Origin: RUG11551 sp045586185
GTDB taxonomy: Bacteria; Planctomycetota; Planctomycetia; Pirellulales; Thermoguttaceae
Length of the DNA stretch: 64,000 nt
Direction of reading: 5' to 3'
Assembly: GCA_045586185.1 (NCBI GenBank)
Contig: JAZMZV010000246.1
Span: forward strand, 1-64,000
Under the pieces are notes generated by a model. It was not told the origin of the DNA and did no database searches. It was given only the letters and a program-made list of their open reading frames with translations. A program made the position numbers and the translations under genes. Below, piece by piece: positions 26,342 to 36,782 of this stretch; the stretch's first letter is position 1; every line of letters starts with the position of its first letter.

Positions 26342-27592
26342 ATGAGATTACGCGATAAAATCCGACGACGCATAGCCCGTACCGTTTTGGCGGTTTTCGG
26401 CTGGATTCCTCTTGTCGCGTTGATCTTTATAGCGTTTTTTATTCGCAGTAAAACGTACGTGGAATGGTCGGAATCGTCGATAGCCAACGCGCTGGAAATG
26501 CAGGTCAATTTCGAGTCGTTTGAGCGCCCGCGGTGGGACACGTCCCGGTTTGAACGCGTAACGCTTAGCGACCCGGAAACGGGCGAGCCGGTTTTGAAAT
26601 GCGCCTTGCTGGAAGTGGAGCATCAGCACACCAAAACGCCTATTCGGCTGCTGAGAATACGTCTCAGAGACTGCAAGATTTACATGGACAACTCTGTTTC
26701 CCTGTGGTCTTTTGTCCATCGATCGTTCGCGCATCGCCGGCTGTGGAAAAACATGCAGGTGGAGTTCTCGGCGGTCAACGTGTCTTTCGATTCCTGCAAG
26801 GAGCAGTCCATTCGATTCATGTCAGGAACGCTCAAAGACGTCAAAGACGGTTCAGAAGGCGTGTTTGCTCTCTACATAAACGACCTTCGCGAAGATACGA
26901 AAAAGGAAGAATCGAACGAACCCGCGCGCCTGAAAATTGCGCGTTTGACAAACACGTCTCCTGTAACAACGACAATTGCTCTGGACGCGTCCAACTGTCC
27001 GATTGTTTCTGGCATGCTCTCGCATTGGCACGCGCCTTTAAAGCGTCTTGGCTCCAATTCGCTCTTTCAGGGAACCGTTGTCGCCGCCAACGCCGGCGCT
27101 GGCTGGGACGGAACTCTTAAAGGGGAATTCAGCAACGTCGATTTAAGCAAGATGTTTATCAAAGCCGGGCGAGCGCAGATGATCGCCAACGCCAGAATTA
27201 CAATCGAAAAAGGCGAGTTTATTGACCAACGGCTGGTAAGCGCTCGCGGGCGGGTGGACGCTCAAAACGGCGTTATTGACCGCGGTCTGCTCGATACGCT
27301 TGTATCGCAGCTTCGCCTCAGTGGAGGCGGCGGATTCAATCCCTATTCAGACGCCACTCATTTCACACAGCTCGCTTTCGGGTTTGATATACAAAATGAA
27401 ATGATTTCTCTTACTGGAAAGTGCAGTTCATGCCCGACGGGCACGATTCTCAACAGCCAATGGTCGCTGGTTCGAGAACCGCTCAACCCGTCCGATAAAT
27501 CCCCGCTTGCCGTCGCCATGAAAACCTTTTCCTACGCCGACAGCCAACAGTATATCCAAATCGCTCAGCCGGACGGGAATTCCACAAGATAA
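26342..27592 (+). CDS. membrane-anchored protein of unknown function, AsmA-like suspected
   Basis: 416 residues. A basic N-terminus (MRLRDKIRRRIAR) is followed by one membrane segment at about 15-36, then a large extracytoplasmic part rich in beta strands. The alternation of short strands and the late block 'GTLKGEFSNVDLSKMF...ARITIEKGEFIDQRLVSARGRVDA' recall AsmA/DUF3971-type proteins that bridge the envelope, but this is a fold-level impression only. No catalytic motif is visible. Its start codon lies 4 bp after the heptamer element, so it may be co-transcribed with aroC. Confidence 0.7.
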   Translation: MRLRDKIRRRIARTVLAVFGWIPLVALIFIAFFIRSKTYVEWSESSIANALEMQVNFESFERPRWDTSRFERVTLSDPETGEPVLKCALLEVEHQHTKTPIRLLRIRLRDCKIYMDNSVSLWSFVHRSFAHRRLWKNMQVEFSAVNVSFDSCKEQSIRFMSGTLKDVKDGSEGVFALYINDLREDTKKEESNEPARLKIARLTNTSPVTTTIALDASNCPIVSGMLSHWHAPLKRLGSNSLFQGTVVAANAGAGWDGTLKGEFSNVDLSKMFIKAGRAQMIANARITIEKGEFIDQRLVSARGRVDAQNGVIDRGLLDTLVSQLRLSGGGGFNPYSDATHFTQLAFGFDIQNEMISLTGKCSSCPTGTILNSQWSLVREPLNPSDKSPLAVAMKTFSYADSQQYIQIAQPDGNSTR

Positions 27593-27750
27593 TATGGAGT
27601 GCGGCGGCTTGACGCCGCTTTCATTACCATAACCGCCGAGAACAACGAAAAACTTAATTCGCGCTAACAACGCAATGATAATATAGATTCATACAAATAT
27701 TACAAAGCGTTGCGTTCCCTTTAACAGCGACGGCAAACCGTCGCACTCCA
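27593..27750. repeat. inverted dispersed repeat pair
   Basis: GGAGTGCGGCGGCTTGACGCCGC (27596-27618) is repeated in reverse orientation at 27728-27750 (GCGACGGCAAACCGTCGCACTCC-like). The pair flanks an AT-rich spacer before the hydrolase gene. Related copy at 18603. Confidence 0.65.
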
Positions 27751-27762
27751 AAGTCCACCCAA

Positions 27763-28950
27763 ATGAAAAGAATCCTGCTCTCCCTGTTTGTCGCCGTTAT
27801 CGCCTTTAGCGCCAATGCATCTTCAGCGCAATACCCTCAATTTAACGCCCCGGACGACAGACCGATCGTCTGGTTTGTTCACGGCATGGTTACCGTTCAG
27901 GACAAGTTTGAAAGAGAGCTTGCCGAGCTTCGTGAAATCTATCCGAACGCGGAGTCGGTCGAACTGAAAAAATGGAACTCGCCCAAGTTGAACCTGGTTC
28001 AAATGGGTCCCGCCTGGAGCATTTCGCTGGAAAACGCGAAACAGTACGCTCCCGTTCTGGCAGACGAGATAATTCGCCTGCCCGCCCACCGACGCAACAG
28101 ACTGATTTTGGTTGGACATTCGCTCGGCGGAAGAATCGTTATCAACGCGGCGGCGCTCTGTCAGCAAAGAAACGTAACCGTAAGAAAAATCATCCTGGCA
28201 GGGTCGGCTATCAACAACGACGACCCCAACATTACCGCAACCTTTGCCGTTTCTCGGGAACCGGTTGTCAATCTGGTTAACGTCAACGACGCGATGCTGG
28301 CGGTTTACAAAGTCGGTGGGGAATTTGCGCCGGCGCTGGGAACCGGGTACTTGTACCCCGTCGACCCGATGCGTTTTATAGAACTGACCATGGACGGCAC
28401 TGTCAATCACTTTGGATTTGAGTATCTGGAAAACTATAAAAAACGACTCAAGACCGGGAACTTTACCAACAAGTACATTGTCGTTCCCCAGGATTTCAGC
28501 AACGTCGATTTCCCGACACTGGGCGGGACGGTGGCGTGGGACGCGTTGGACTCCTGCTCCGGCTGGATTCTGCAGCACAATCAGGTAACAGGGCATTGCC
28601 GGATTATCGACCCGGACGGCATCCGAAAAGCCTGGGGACGATTGGGAAAGATGCAAATCGCTTTTGAGAAAGTTAAGCAACAAATCGCGCTGCGTCAGCC
28701 AAACCAATTTAACGCCAAGACTGCAAAAGATATTGTTGTCATACAGGATTTTTACAACTGGGACAGGTCAACCGCCGGGGGAGAAGTCTGGTGGAACAAT
28801 ATCGATCAGTTCCGCGGATGGAAACTGCAGCAGCATAAACTCACCGGGCATTGTCGAATCCTGGACGAGTCCGACGTTCGCCGCGCCTGGGGAACAGAAT
28901 CCAACATGCAAAAATCCTTCGACGACGTCAAGCGGCAGCTGGAAAGATAG
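27763..28950 (+). CDS. secreted alpha/beta hydrolase with duplicated C-terminal module
   Basis: 395 residues. Signal peptide (1-23), then an alpha/beta-hydrolase domain with the nucleophile elbow GHSLGGR (Ser120) and an oxyanion-side segment VWFVHGMVT; lipase/esterase or DUF900-type acyl hydrolysis is likely, with unknown substrate. After residue about 237 come two copies of a module of about 70 residues: I-V-V-P-Q-D-F...GG-x-x-x-WD...GW-x-LQ...GHCRIIDPDGIRKAWG, then I-V-V-I-Q-D-F...GWKLQQHKLTGHCRILDESDVRRAWG. I do not recognise this module; it may bind a substrate or surface. The ankyrin paralogue 3 gene follows 78 bp later in the same direction. Confidence 0.8.
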   Translation: MKRILLSLFVAVIAFSANASSAQYPQFNAPDDRPIVWFVHGMVTVQDKFERELAELREIYPNAESVELKKWNSPKLNLVQMGPAWSISLENAKQYAPVLADEIIRLPAHRRNRLILVGHSLGGRIVINAAALCQQRNVTVRKIILAGSAINNDDPNITATFAVSREPVVNLVNVNDAMLAVYKVGGEFAPALGTGYLYPVDPMRFIELTMDGTVNHFGFEYLENYKKRLKTGNFTNKYIVVPQDFSNVDFPTLGGTVAWDALDSCSGWILQHNQVTGHCRIIDPDGIRKAWGRLGKMQIAFEKVKQQIALRQPNQFNAKTAKDIVVIQDFYNWDRSTAGGEVWWNNIDQFRGWKLQQHKLTGHCRILDESDVRRAWGTESNMQKSFDDVKRQLER

Positions 28951-29028
28951 TTGGCAGGCGTCCAGCATACATTTTTCATTGCCATTTGAATTTACCGTCA
29001 ATCATTTTCCCAAAAATAGCGCGGCATT

Positions 29029-30705
29029 ATGAAACTCGAAAAAGTTCTGTGCATTGTATTATTATTGACCCTGAGCGTTTCGGGAACGCTCAACGCGGAA
29101 GAAAATTCTACGACTAAAAGAAGCATTGAAGATGCCAAGTCCGCTTTGGGCAAATCGACCGTAGACCGTTTTGAACAGATGTTTCAATCTGGCGATTTTG
29201 ATTTCAAGACGTATGGAAATCACGGCGTTACAGTTTTACACTACGCTGTCTTTATGAACGATCAAGAACGCGTTAAACTGCTAATCGAAAAAGGAGCCGA
29301 CGTCAATGCCAAGGATATTGACAGTACAACGCTGTTAATGGCTGCTACTGATAACAACAATCTGGAAATAACAAAATATCTTGTCGAGAACGGCGCTGAC
29401 GTCAACGTCCCAGACGACGACGGCGATACAGCTGTATTCTTTGCAGCTCTAAACGGCAATTGGGAAATGGTTCAATATCTTGTCGAGAAAGGCGCAGATA
29501 TTACAACTAAAAATAAAAATGATAACACAATTTTAAACTTTGCAGCTCAAAGCGGCAATTTGAAATTGGTACAATGGCTGGTCGATAAAGGAATAAACGT
29601 CAACGCTAAAAACGACAGAGAGTATACATGTCTTCACCATGCAGCTCAAAGCGGCGATCTGGAGCTGGTTCAATGGCTGGTTGAGAAAGGGCTGGACGTC
29701 AACGCTAAAACGGATGAAGACTACACATGCCTGTACCTTGCAGCTCAAAGCGGGAGTCTGGAGTTGGTCAAATGGCTAGTCGAGAAAGGACTGGACGTCA
29801 ACGCTGTAAGCGAAGACGATTCAACGCCTCTGCACGCGGCAGCTCAAAGCGGCAAATTGGAACTGGTCAAATGGCTGGTCGAACAGGGCGCTGACATTCA
29901 TGCCAAAACGTACAGTAGTCAGACTGTATTATGCTATGCAGCTCAAAGCGGCAATCTGGAACTGGTTCAATGGCTGGTCGAACAAGGGGCTGAAGGCGTC
30001 AAAGATTATGACGTTTTGTATGAAGCGGTTCACAGCAGAAATATGGAGCTGATTCAATGGCTCATTGATCAGGGCGCAGACGTATCCACCAATTATTCGG
30101 TATTGACCAGCGCGGTTTATTATAACGATATGAAGCTGGCGCAATATCTTGTTAAACATGGGGCTAACGTGCGAAAGTCTGTTAACGCATTAGATCAAGC
30201 GGTATGGTCCGGCAATATGGAAATGCTTGAATGGCTTATCGCTCATGGAGCGGACGTCGACAGTAGAGACAGCGAGGGAAGGTCAGTTTTGTGGTACGCT
30301 GTCAACAGTAATAATAAGGACATACTGCATTATCTTATCGAGCATGAAGGCGTTGACGTCAATTCATACATATATAAATCATCCATATATAATAATAGTT
30401 ATTTCTCAGCCTTGGAGGAAGCGGTAAACAGAAACGATTTGGAAACGGTCAAATACCTGGTGGAACACGGCGCATATATCAATCCGCATCACGGATTTAA
30501 ATATTATCGCATTCCCGGCTGGTATAATATGGATCATGTTGATCAGGAAATTGTACAATATCTTAGAGAACGCGATACTGTTCTTAAAGGACTATCAATC
30601 GCGGTATGGCTGATAGTTCTGGCGGTTTTCCTGGCAATTGTCTATTTTATCTACAGAATGACTCGACCTAAAAAGCCCGCGAAGACAGAATTATCGAGTT
30701 CGTGA
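29029..30705 (+). CDS. secreted, membrane-anchored ankyrin-repeat protein (paralogue 3)
   Basis: 558 residues: signal peptide (1-24), linker 'DAKSALGKSTVDRFEQMFQSGDFD' type, about thirteen ankyrin repeats in good register (many share AAQSGNLELVQWLVEKGLDVNAK), and a C-terminal membrane segment at about 524-548. The linker is shared with paralogues 1 and 2, but the tail is more diverged, and the promoter box common to the other two is absent. It probably reads through from the hydrolase gene. The very regular central repeats suggest recent internal duplication. Confidence 0.85.
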   Translation: MKLEKVLCIVLLLTLSVSGTLNAEENSTTKRSIEDAKSALGKSTVDRFEQMFQSGDFDFKTYGNHGVTVLHYAVFMNDQERVKLLIEKGADVNAKDIDSTTLLMAATDNNNLEITKYLVENGADVNVPDDDGDTAVFFAALNGNWEMVQYLVEKGADITTKNKNDNTILNFAAQSGNLKLVQWLVDKGINVNAKNDREYTCLHHAAQSGDLELVQWLVEKGLDVNAKTDEDYTCLYLAAQSGSLELVKWLVEKGLDVNAVSEDDSTPLHAAAQSGKLELVKWLVEQGADIHAKTYSSQTVLCYAAQSGNLELVQWLVEQGAEGVKDYDVLYEAVHSRNMELIQWLIDQGADVSTNYSVLTSAVYYNDMKLAQYLVKHGANVRKSVNALDQAVWSGNMEMLEWLIAHGADVDSRDSEGRSVLWYAVNSNNKDILHYLIEHEGVDVNSYIYKSSIYNNSYFSALEEAVNRNDLETVKYLVEHGAYINPHHGFKYYRIPGWYNMDHVDQEIVQYLRERDTVLKGLSIAVWLIVLAVFLAIVYFIYRMTRPKKPAKTELSSS

Positions 30706-30767
30706 GAACGGATGCCTGCCCGTCGCGAAGAATAGCAGTTTGGTCAGAAAAACAAAACCAGAAAACA

Positions 30768-30801
30768 AAAATCGCCGTCGGATTACTCTGACGGCGATTT
30801 T
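30768..30801. terminator. bidirectional terminator
   Basis: A 12-bp perfect stem (AAAATCGCCGTC / GACGGCGATTTT) with a 10-base loop between the convergent ankyrin and rplU genes. Confidence 0.88.
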
Positions 30802-30827
30802 GATGTATCTGTAAAACAGAGGGCGAA

Positions 30828-31142
30828 TTAGCCGAGAATCTGTTCGACAACGACCTTGGTATACTTCTGACGATGTCCGTTGCGGCGTTTGGAGTCCTTG
30901 CGGCGACGGAATTTCTGGACGACCAGTTTGGGTCCTTTTTCAACGTTGAGAACCTTAACGACGACTTTCGCGCCTTCCAGAGCCGGTTTGCCGATCTTCA
31001 GTCCTTCGTCTGTGCGGATAGCCAAAACGTTGGTCAGATCGATTTTGTCGTCGGGATTGACGTTATCACGGTAATCAATGCAAAAGCGCAAACCTTCTTC
31101 AACTTTAAATTGACGTCCGCCGTCTTCAATAATTGCGTACAT
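30828..31142 (-). CDS. rplU: 50S ribosomal protein L21
   Basis: 104 residues, the normal length. L21 binds 23S rRNA. It opens MYAIIEDGGRQFKVEEG and carries the RRRKDSKRRNGHRQKYTKVVVEQI C-terminal rRNA-binding block. L27 (rpmA), which follows rplU directly in most bacteria, is absent: a terminator comes 27 bp after the stop codon. A promoter of the usual local type lies 135 bp upstream, leaving a long leader that could be a site of autoregulation (inference). Confidence 0.95.
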   Translation of the reverse strand: MYAIIEDGGRQFKVEEGLRFCIDYRDNVNPDDKIDLTNVLAIRTDEGLKIGKPALEGAKVVVKVLNVEKGPKLVVQKFRRRKDSKRRNGHRQKYTKVVVEQILG

Positions 31143-31276
31143 TGCGTTTTCCTCAAAAAACTTTATGGCGTTAAGCTTCGGCGCCCGATATTACTTGGGA
31201 GAAAATAACGTCCGACGCCCCAAATTATTAAAATTACATTGGCTGAAAACGGAGGGAATCGCTTTCAGTTCTGCAT

Positions 31277-31304
31277 AATATAGCAGTTTTATCATAAATT
31301 ACAA
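31277..31304 (-). promoter_or_regulatory. rplU promoter
   Basis: The minus strand reads TTGTAA, 16 bp, TATATT. The leader from about 31270 to the ATG is roughly 125 nt. Confidence 0.55.
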
Positions 31305-31347
31305 GGGAGTACAGGGGCGATTTCCCCAAAAATAATTCATTTTGACG

Positions 31348-31375
31348 TTGACTTTTCTCAAATAGATACTAAAAT
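31348..31375 (+). promoter_or_regulatory. promoter of the toroid protein gene, probably leaderless
   Basis: TTGACT, 16 bp, TAAAAT. Transcription should start near 31382, four bases before the ATG at 31386; there is no ribosome binding site, so translation would be leaderless. Confidence 0.55.
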
Positions 31376-31385
31376 TACTGTCGAA

Positions 31386-33080
<1,695 letters not shown>

Positions 33081-33083
<3 letters not shown>

Positions 33084-33150
33084 GTTGCGAGTTGCGAGTT
33101 GCGAGTTGCGAGAATCGCCGCTTGCGTACTACTGCCTACTGCCTACTGCC
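33081..33150. repeat. paired heptamer element (GAGTTGC ... ACTGCCT)
   Basis: TGAGTTGCGAG begins within the TGA stop of the toroid gene; four GAGTTGC units, core AATCGCCGCTTGCGT, then three ACTGCCT units up to 5 bp from the stop of the convergent symporter gene. Confidence 0.85.
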
Positions 33151-33154
33151 TCCG

Positions 33155-34378
33155 TTACTCTTTCAATTCTTCCCCTTCTGAGCGCGCAATATAGACGGCG
33201 CAGCAGGTGTCGCCGTAGATGTTGACGGTGGTTCTGGTCATGTCGAGAATGCGGTCAATGGCGAGGATGACGCCCAAGCCTTCCAACGGCAGCCCAACGG
33301 CGCGTAAGGCAATAGCAGTCATGACAAAACTTGCCATCGGGATTCCCGCTGTGCCGGCGGCTGCAAGCATGACAAGCGTGACCATAATTATCTGGTCTGA
33401 AAGTGAAAGCGGAAGTCCGTACGCCTGAGACAGGAATATAACAATAACGCATTCATACAGAGCCGTGCCGTTCATGTTGAGCGTTGCACCCAAAGGAATA
33501 ACAAATCCCGACGTCTGACGAGAAACGCCGCTGTTCTTTTCCAGACATTCCATCGAAAGAGGAATGGTCGCGTTGGACGTGGCTGTCGAAAACGCCGTCA
33601 GCAGGCTTGGAAGCATGTTCACCATGTGACGAATCGGATTGACTTTGGCGAAGACAATCAAAACAATCGACAGCGTTATAAAGAAGTGGAATCCCATCCC
33701 TAAAAAGCTGGTCAGCATAAACATGCCCAGAGAACTGGCGGCTTGCACCAGTTTGTCGGAATCGCCGGCGTATTTGGCGCACTGAACGGCTATAAGCCCA
33801 AAGACGCCAATGGGCGCCAGTCGAACGACCAGCAGCGTCATCTGCATCATCAGTTCAAAGCACGAGCGGAAAAAATTCTTGAGCGTTTGCGCGTTCGACG
33901 ACGGTATTGAGTGAATGAGCGTCCCCGCCAGAAAAGCGAAAAAGATTACAGGAAGCATGTTTCCCTTGGACATATCCTCAACGACGTTGTTGGGAATCAT
34001 GTTCATCAACAGTTCGACAAAAGACTTTTGCTGCGCCTGAATCGCCTGAATATCTTCGAGGTTTGTCGGCATTTCCAGCCCAACGCCCGGACGAAGAATT
34101 GTAACAAAAACCATGCCGGTCAGAATCGCCAGCAGCGTCGTGCAGGCGTAAAAGCCGATGGTTTTGAATCCCATTCGTTTAAGCGCTTCTCCGTCTGGAA
34201 GGTTGCCGATTGCGGAAATAATCGAACAAAATATCAACGGCAAAACCAGCATGTTAAGCAGCCGCAGGAACAGCGTCCCCATCCAGCCAACGTATCCGAT
34301 ATACGGATAAAACCAGATGCCGAAAACAATTCCGAGGACGATTGCAATCAAAATCTGCCAATGCAGAGCAAGTTTCAT
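33155..34378 (-). CDS. sodium/proton dicarboxylate or amino-acid symporter (DAACS)
   Basis: 407 residues with about eight membrane helices and two re-entrant loops, of the GltP/DctA family that takes up glutamate, aspartate or C4-dicarboxylates with H+ or Na+. Motifs: the serine-rich re-entrant loop around SSAIGNLPDG/STATSNATIPLS, GATLNMNGTALYE (the NMxGT-type cation site NMNGT), AAAGTAGIPMASF, and ILDMTRTTVNIYGD, where the Asp and Arg bind the substrate. Arg in the last motif points to acidic substrates. Genes on both sides are unrelated. No regulator adjacent. Confidence 0.9.
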   Translation of the reverse strand: MKLALHWQILIAIVLGIVFGIWFYPYIGYVGWMGTLFLRLLNMLVLPLIFCSIISAIGNLPDGEALKRMGFKTIGFYACTTLLAILTGMVFVTILRPGVGLEMPTNLEDIQAIQAQQKSFVELLMNMIPNNVVEDMSKGNMLPVIFFAFLAGTLIHSIPSSNAQTLKNFFRSCFELMMQMTLLVVRLAPIGVFGLIAVQCAKYAGDSDKLVQAASSLGMFMLTSFLGMGFHFFITLSIVLIVFAKVNPIRHMVNMLPSLLTAFSTATSNATIPLSMECLEKNSGVSRQTSGFVIPLGATLNMNGTALYECVIVIFLSQAYGLPLSLSDQIIMVTLVMLAAAGTAGIPMASFVMTAIALRAVGLPLEGLGVILAIDRILDMTRTTVNIYGDTCCAVYIARSEGEELKE

Positions 34379-34553
34379 AATAGTTTAGGGGGTAGGGAAT
34401 GGAAGGTTGTCAATCAGCAAACCGCCGACAATAAACATTAGTTCTATTGTATCCAAATTTCAATAAAAGTAAAGACGGAGAAAATCGATTAAACGGATAA
34501 AATTTTCTTTTCGATTATCGACGTTTTTTTGACGATTTCTGACGTTTAAGCCC

Positions 34554-34582
34554 TTGTAAGAACGCCCTGAAAGCCATATAAT
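34554..34582 (+). promoter_or_regulatory. promoter of the acidic secreted protein gene
   Basis: TTGTAA, 17 bp, TATAAT, about 155 bp before the ATG, followed immediately by the heptamer element, which would form most of the leader. The rest of the gap 34379-34553 holds only two AGGGxAx units (34386-34400). Confidence 0.5.
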
Positions 34583-34583
34583 A

Positions 34584-34724
34584 AGTGGTAATTAGTAATG
34601 AGTAATTGACGCGAAGCGTTCCGCTAGAACCGCGCTAGCGGTTCAATATTAGGAGTAAGTAATTAGTTCGCAAGCGCTACTCATACCTACTACTTACTAC
34701 TAACCACTAACCACTAATCACTTA
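34584..34724. repeat. paired heptamer element (TAGTAAT ... ACCACTA)
   Basis: GTGGTAA/TTAGTAA/TGAGTAA units (34584-34606), a core with CGCGAAGCG, the hairpin ACCGCGCTAGCGGT and CGCAAGCG, then ACTACTA/ACCACTA/ATCACTT units (34680-34724) ending 12 bp before the next start codon. Confidence 0.8.
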
Positions 34725-34736
34725 AAATACGCTCAA

Positions 34737-36650
34737 ATGCGAATTACAATATCAATATTCCTGGCGACGTTTTTTATTTACGGCTTTGCTTTGGCGCAAG
34801 AGGAGCAAACTCCTTTCCCGATTCTGCCGGAAGAATTGGAAGCGGCAGAGCCTTTAGACGATACTGCCGTAGCGGAGACGCCCAATCTGGCGGAAGACGT
34901 TCAACCGTTAACAAATGACGCCGAAGAAGCCGTTCCGGAAGAAACGCCGTCGGATCCGCCGGAACAGGAAACGGATCAACCGGAACAAACAATGCTGCCT
35001 GAAGGCATTTCCGAAGAAGAAGCCCGCTGGGCGAACTGGTCGGACTGGGATAACGTGGGCGCGAAAAACGACAATTCCAACGTCGCGCCTCAACAGCAGG
35101 AACTGATCGCTCCGCAAACGGAAGAAGACGCTCTTGTTGACCAGTCGCACGCCATGGACAAGTCGGCAGTTCCAGAAATTAACGAGAATCTCGACGCGAC
35201 GCGTCAGATAAGCGCGGAACCGGAAATGACAGACCCGTTTGAACAGGCGCTTGATCAAAACAAAGAAGACATTCAAAAGCCAGACAATAACCAGGAAGAA
35301 AACGTTACAGAAAACAACGATTTCCAGACAACGGAAAACGCTCAAAGCGACAATCCGTCTTCGTCCAATAACTCGCAAAAGTCTGTTACAGATTTAATAG
35401 ATAACGCAACCGCTGAACCCAAATCCGCTTTGCCGCAGGAAACTCGCTATATGGAGTCGTTTTCATTGCGTCAGGACAAGCCGGCGAAGATAAACAACCG
35501 CATTTCCAGCGTCATTGATAAGATCAAAGTCGTTCGACGCCAGTATTTTGACAAGCAGCTCAACACGCAAGACAATTCTCCCTTTGAAGCCATGATGTCC
35601 GTTTGCGCTTTTGGCTGTTACACGTCGATTCTCTATACCCCTCAAAACGAGAAATTCAATACGGCTGGGGCGCTGTGCTGGAACTACCCCATGTGCGAGA
35701 CTTCCATTTTAGCAATCAACCAAAATTCCAAATCGGTAAACAGCGAGGAGTTTTCCAAAAATCGAACGGGAAAACCTCTCTTTATGACGCGCTATCCTCA
35801 CGGACGTCTGACCTCCGTTCCGATGAACGAGTCAGGAACAGTTTTCCCATACATCGGCTACTGCCAGCAGGAGCGAAGCGGCGAGTTCCTGTCCATGCTG
35901 GCAATTGCCCGAGTTGCGGTTGATTACGAGTTTACGCCCCGCATGCCGATGGATATAGACGTTCTTATCGCCAGCGCGGATGATTCTCCAGACGCGTTAC
36001 CGCCAGCCGTTCGATCTTCCGGACTGACGTTTACCGTTGCCGATCTGGCGTCAGACGCCATGCTCAACTGCCGCGGCGGAGACATGTCCGCACTGTTGAC
36101 CTGCTTGTCCTATTACGCTCCGCGGGAGAGTTGGAAAAACGCCTGGGGAGAAGAATGGTCGGTATTGAAGATTCTGGATCATGAACTCAAACGAACTGTC
36201 AACCTGTCCGACTCGGACTCAACAGATCGTCTTTACGGTTTAACGTATGCGCTTAGGCGCCGGTTGGCGTTTGACGACAAGCGTCTGGAAATTCAGTACG
36301 CCATCGTAGACGAATATCTGGAACGGATGAAAGACTTTGCTCTTTCGATTCAAAATGAAGACGGTTCTTTTAACGGCGCTTTCTTTACCAGAAAAGGCAA
36401 AAGCCGGAACCCGGACGACGATTTCGCCGCTACGGCGCATTTCGCCCGATGGCTGACAATTCTCTATCACAGCAGCGCATTGGACGACCCTCAACTGACG
36501 AAAATGATTGAGTTTCTCGTTTCTGAACTCGAACAGCGGCTGGAAAGCTGGAACCCGTCGGAGATGTCACAAAAAGACGTCCGCGCCGTTGCCTACGCTC
36601 TGCAGGCGATTGCGATTTATCAGCAGCGCTGGGCGGCGAAGAGCAATTAA
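34737..36650 (+). CDS. acidic secreted protein of unknown function
   Basis: 637 residues. Signal peptide (1-20, ending FALAQE), then about 210 residues of Glu/Asp/Pro/Gln/Asn-rich, probably unfolded sequence. A folded region from about 235 starts with SVIDKIKVVRRQYF. The final third looks helical; FALSIQNEDGSFNGAFF and the following DDDFAATAHFARWLTIL resemble one repeat of alpha/alpha-toroid proteins, as in the gene at 31386. This may be a soluble relative of that family. I recognise no catalytic motif. It has its own promoter; the 3' end runs into a heptamer element. Confidence 0.75.
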   Translation: MRITISIFLATFFIYGFALAQEEQTPFPILPEELEAAEPLDDTAVAETPNLAEDVQPLTNDAEEAVPEETPSDPPEQETDQPEQTMLPEGISEEEARWANWSDWDNVGAKNDNSNVAPQQQELIAPQTEEDALVDQSHAMDKSAVPEINENLDATRQISAEPEMTDPFEQALDQNKEDIQKPDNNQEENVTENNDFQTTENAQSDNPSSSNNSQKSVTDLIDNATAEPKSALPQETRYMESFSLRQDKPAKINNRISSVIDKIKVVRRQYFDKQLNTQDNSPFEAMMSVCAFGCYTSILYTPQNEKFNTAGALCWNYPMCETSILAINQNSKSVNSEEFSKNRTGKPLFMTRYPHGRLTSVPMNESGTVFPYIGYCQQERSGEFLSMLAIARVAVDYEFTPRMPMDIDVLIASADDSPDALPPAVRSSGLTFTVADLASDAMLNCRGGDMSALLTCLSYYAPRESWKNAWGEEWSVLKILDHELKRTVNLSDSDSTDRLYGLTYALRRRLAFDDKRLEIQYAIVDEYLERMKDFALSIQNEDGSFNGAFFTRKGKSRNPDDDFAATAHFARWLTILYHSSALDDPQLTKMIEFLVSELEQRLESWNPSEMSQKDVRAVAYALQAIAIYQQRWAAKSN

Positions 36651-36772
36651 GCTACTAGCCGCTAGCTACTAGCTTCTAGCTTGGTTATTTTAGTTTCTGG
36701 CTTTAAAAATTAACGCCGAGAACTAAAAATGAACAAGCTAATGGCTAGTAGCTAATAGCTAACAGCTATCTA
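36650..36772. repeat. paired heptamer element (TAGCTAC family)
   Basis: TACTAGC/CGCTAGC/TACTAGC/TTCTAGC units (36650-36680) start at the stop codon; a core with AACTAAAA and TTAACG, then GCTAATG/GCTAGTA/GCTAATA/GCTAACA units (36734-36772), 10 bp from the gyrB stop codon. Confidence 0.85.
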
Positions 36773-36782
36773 CTGTCTAACC

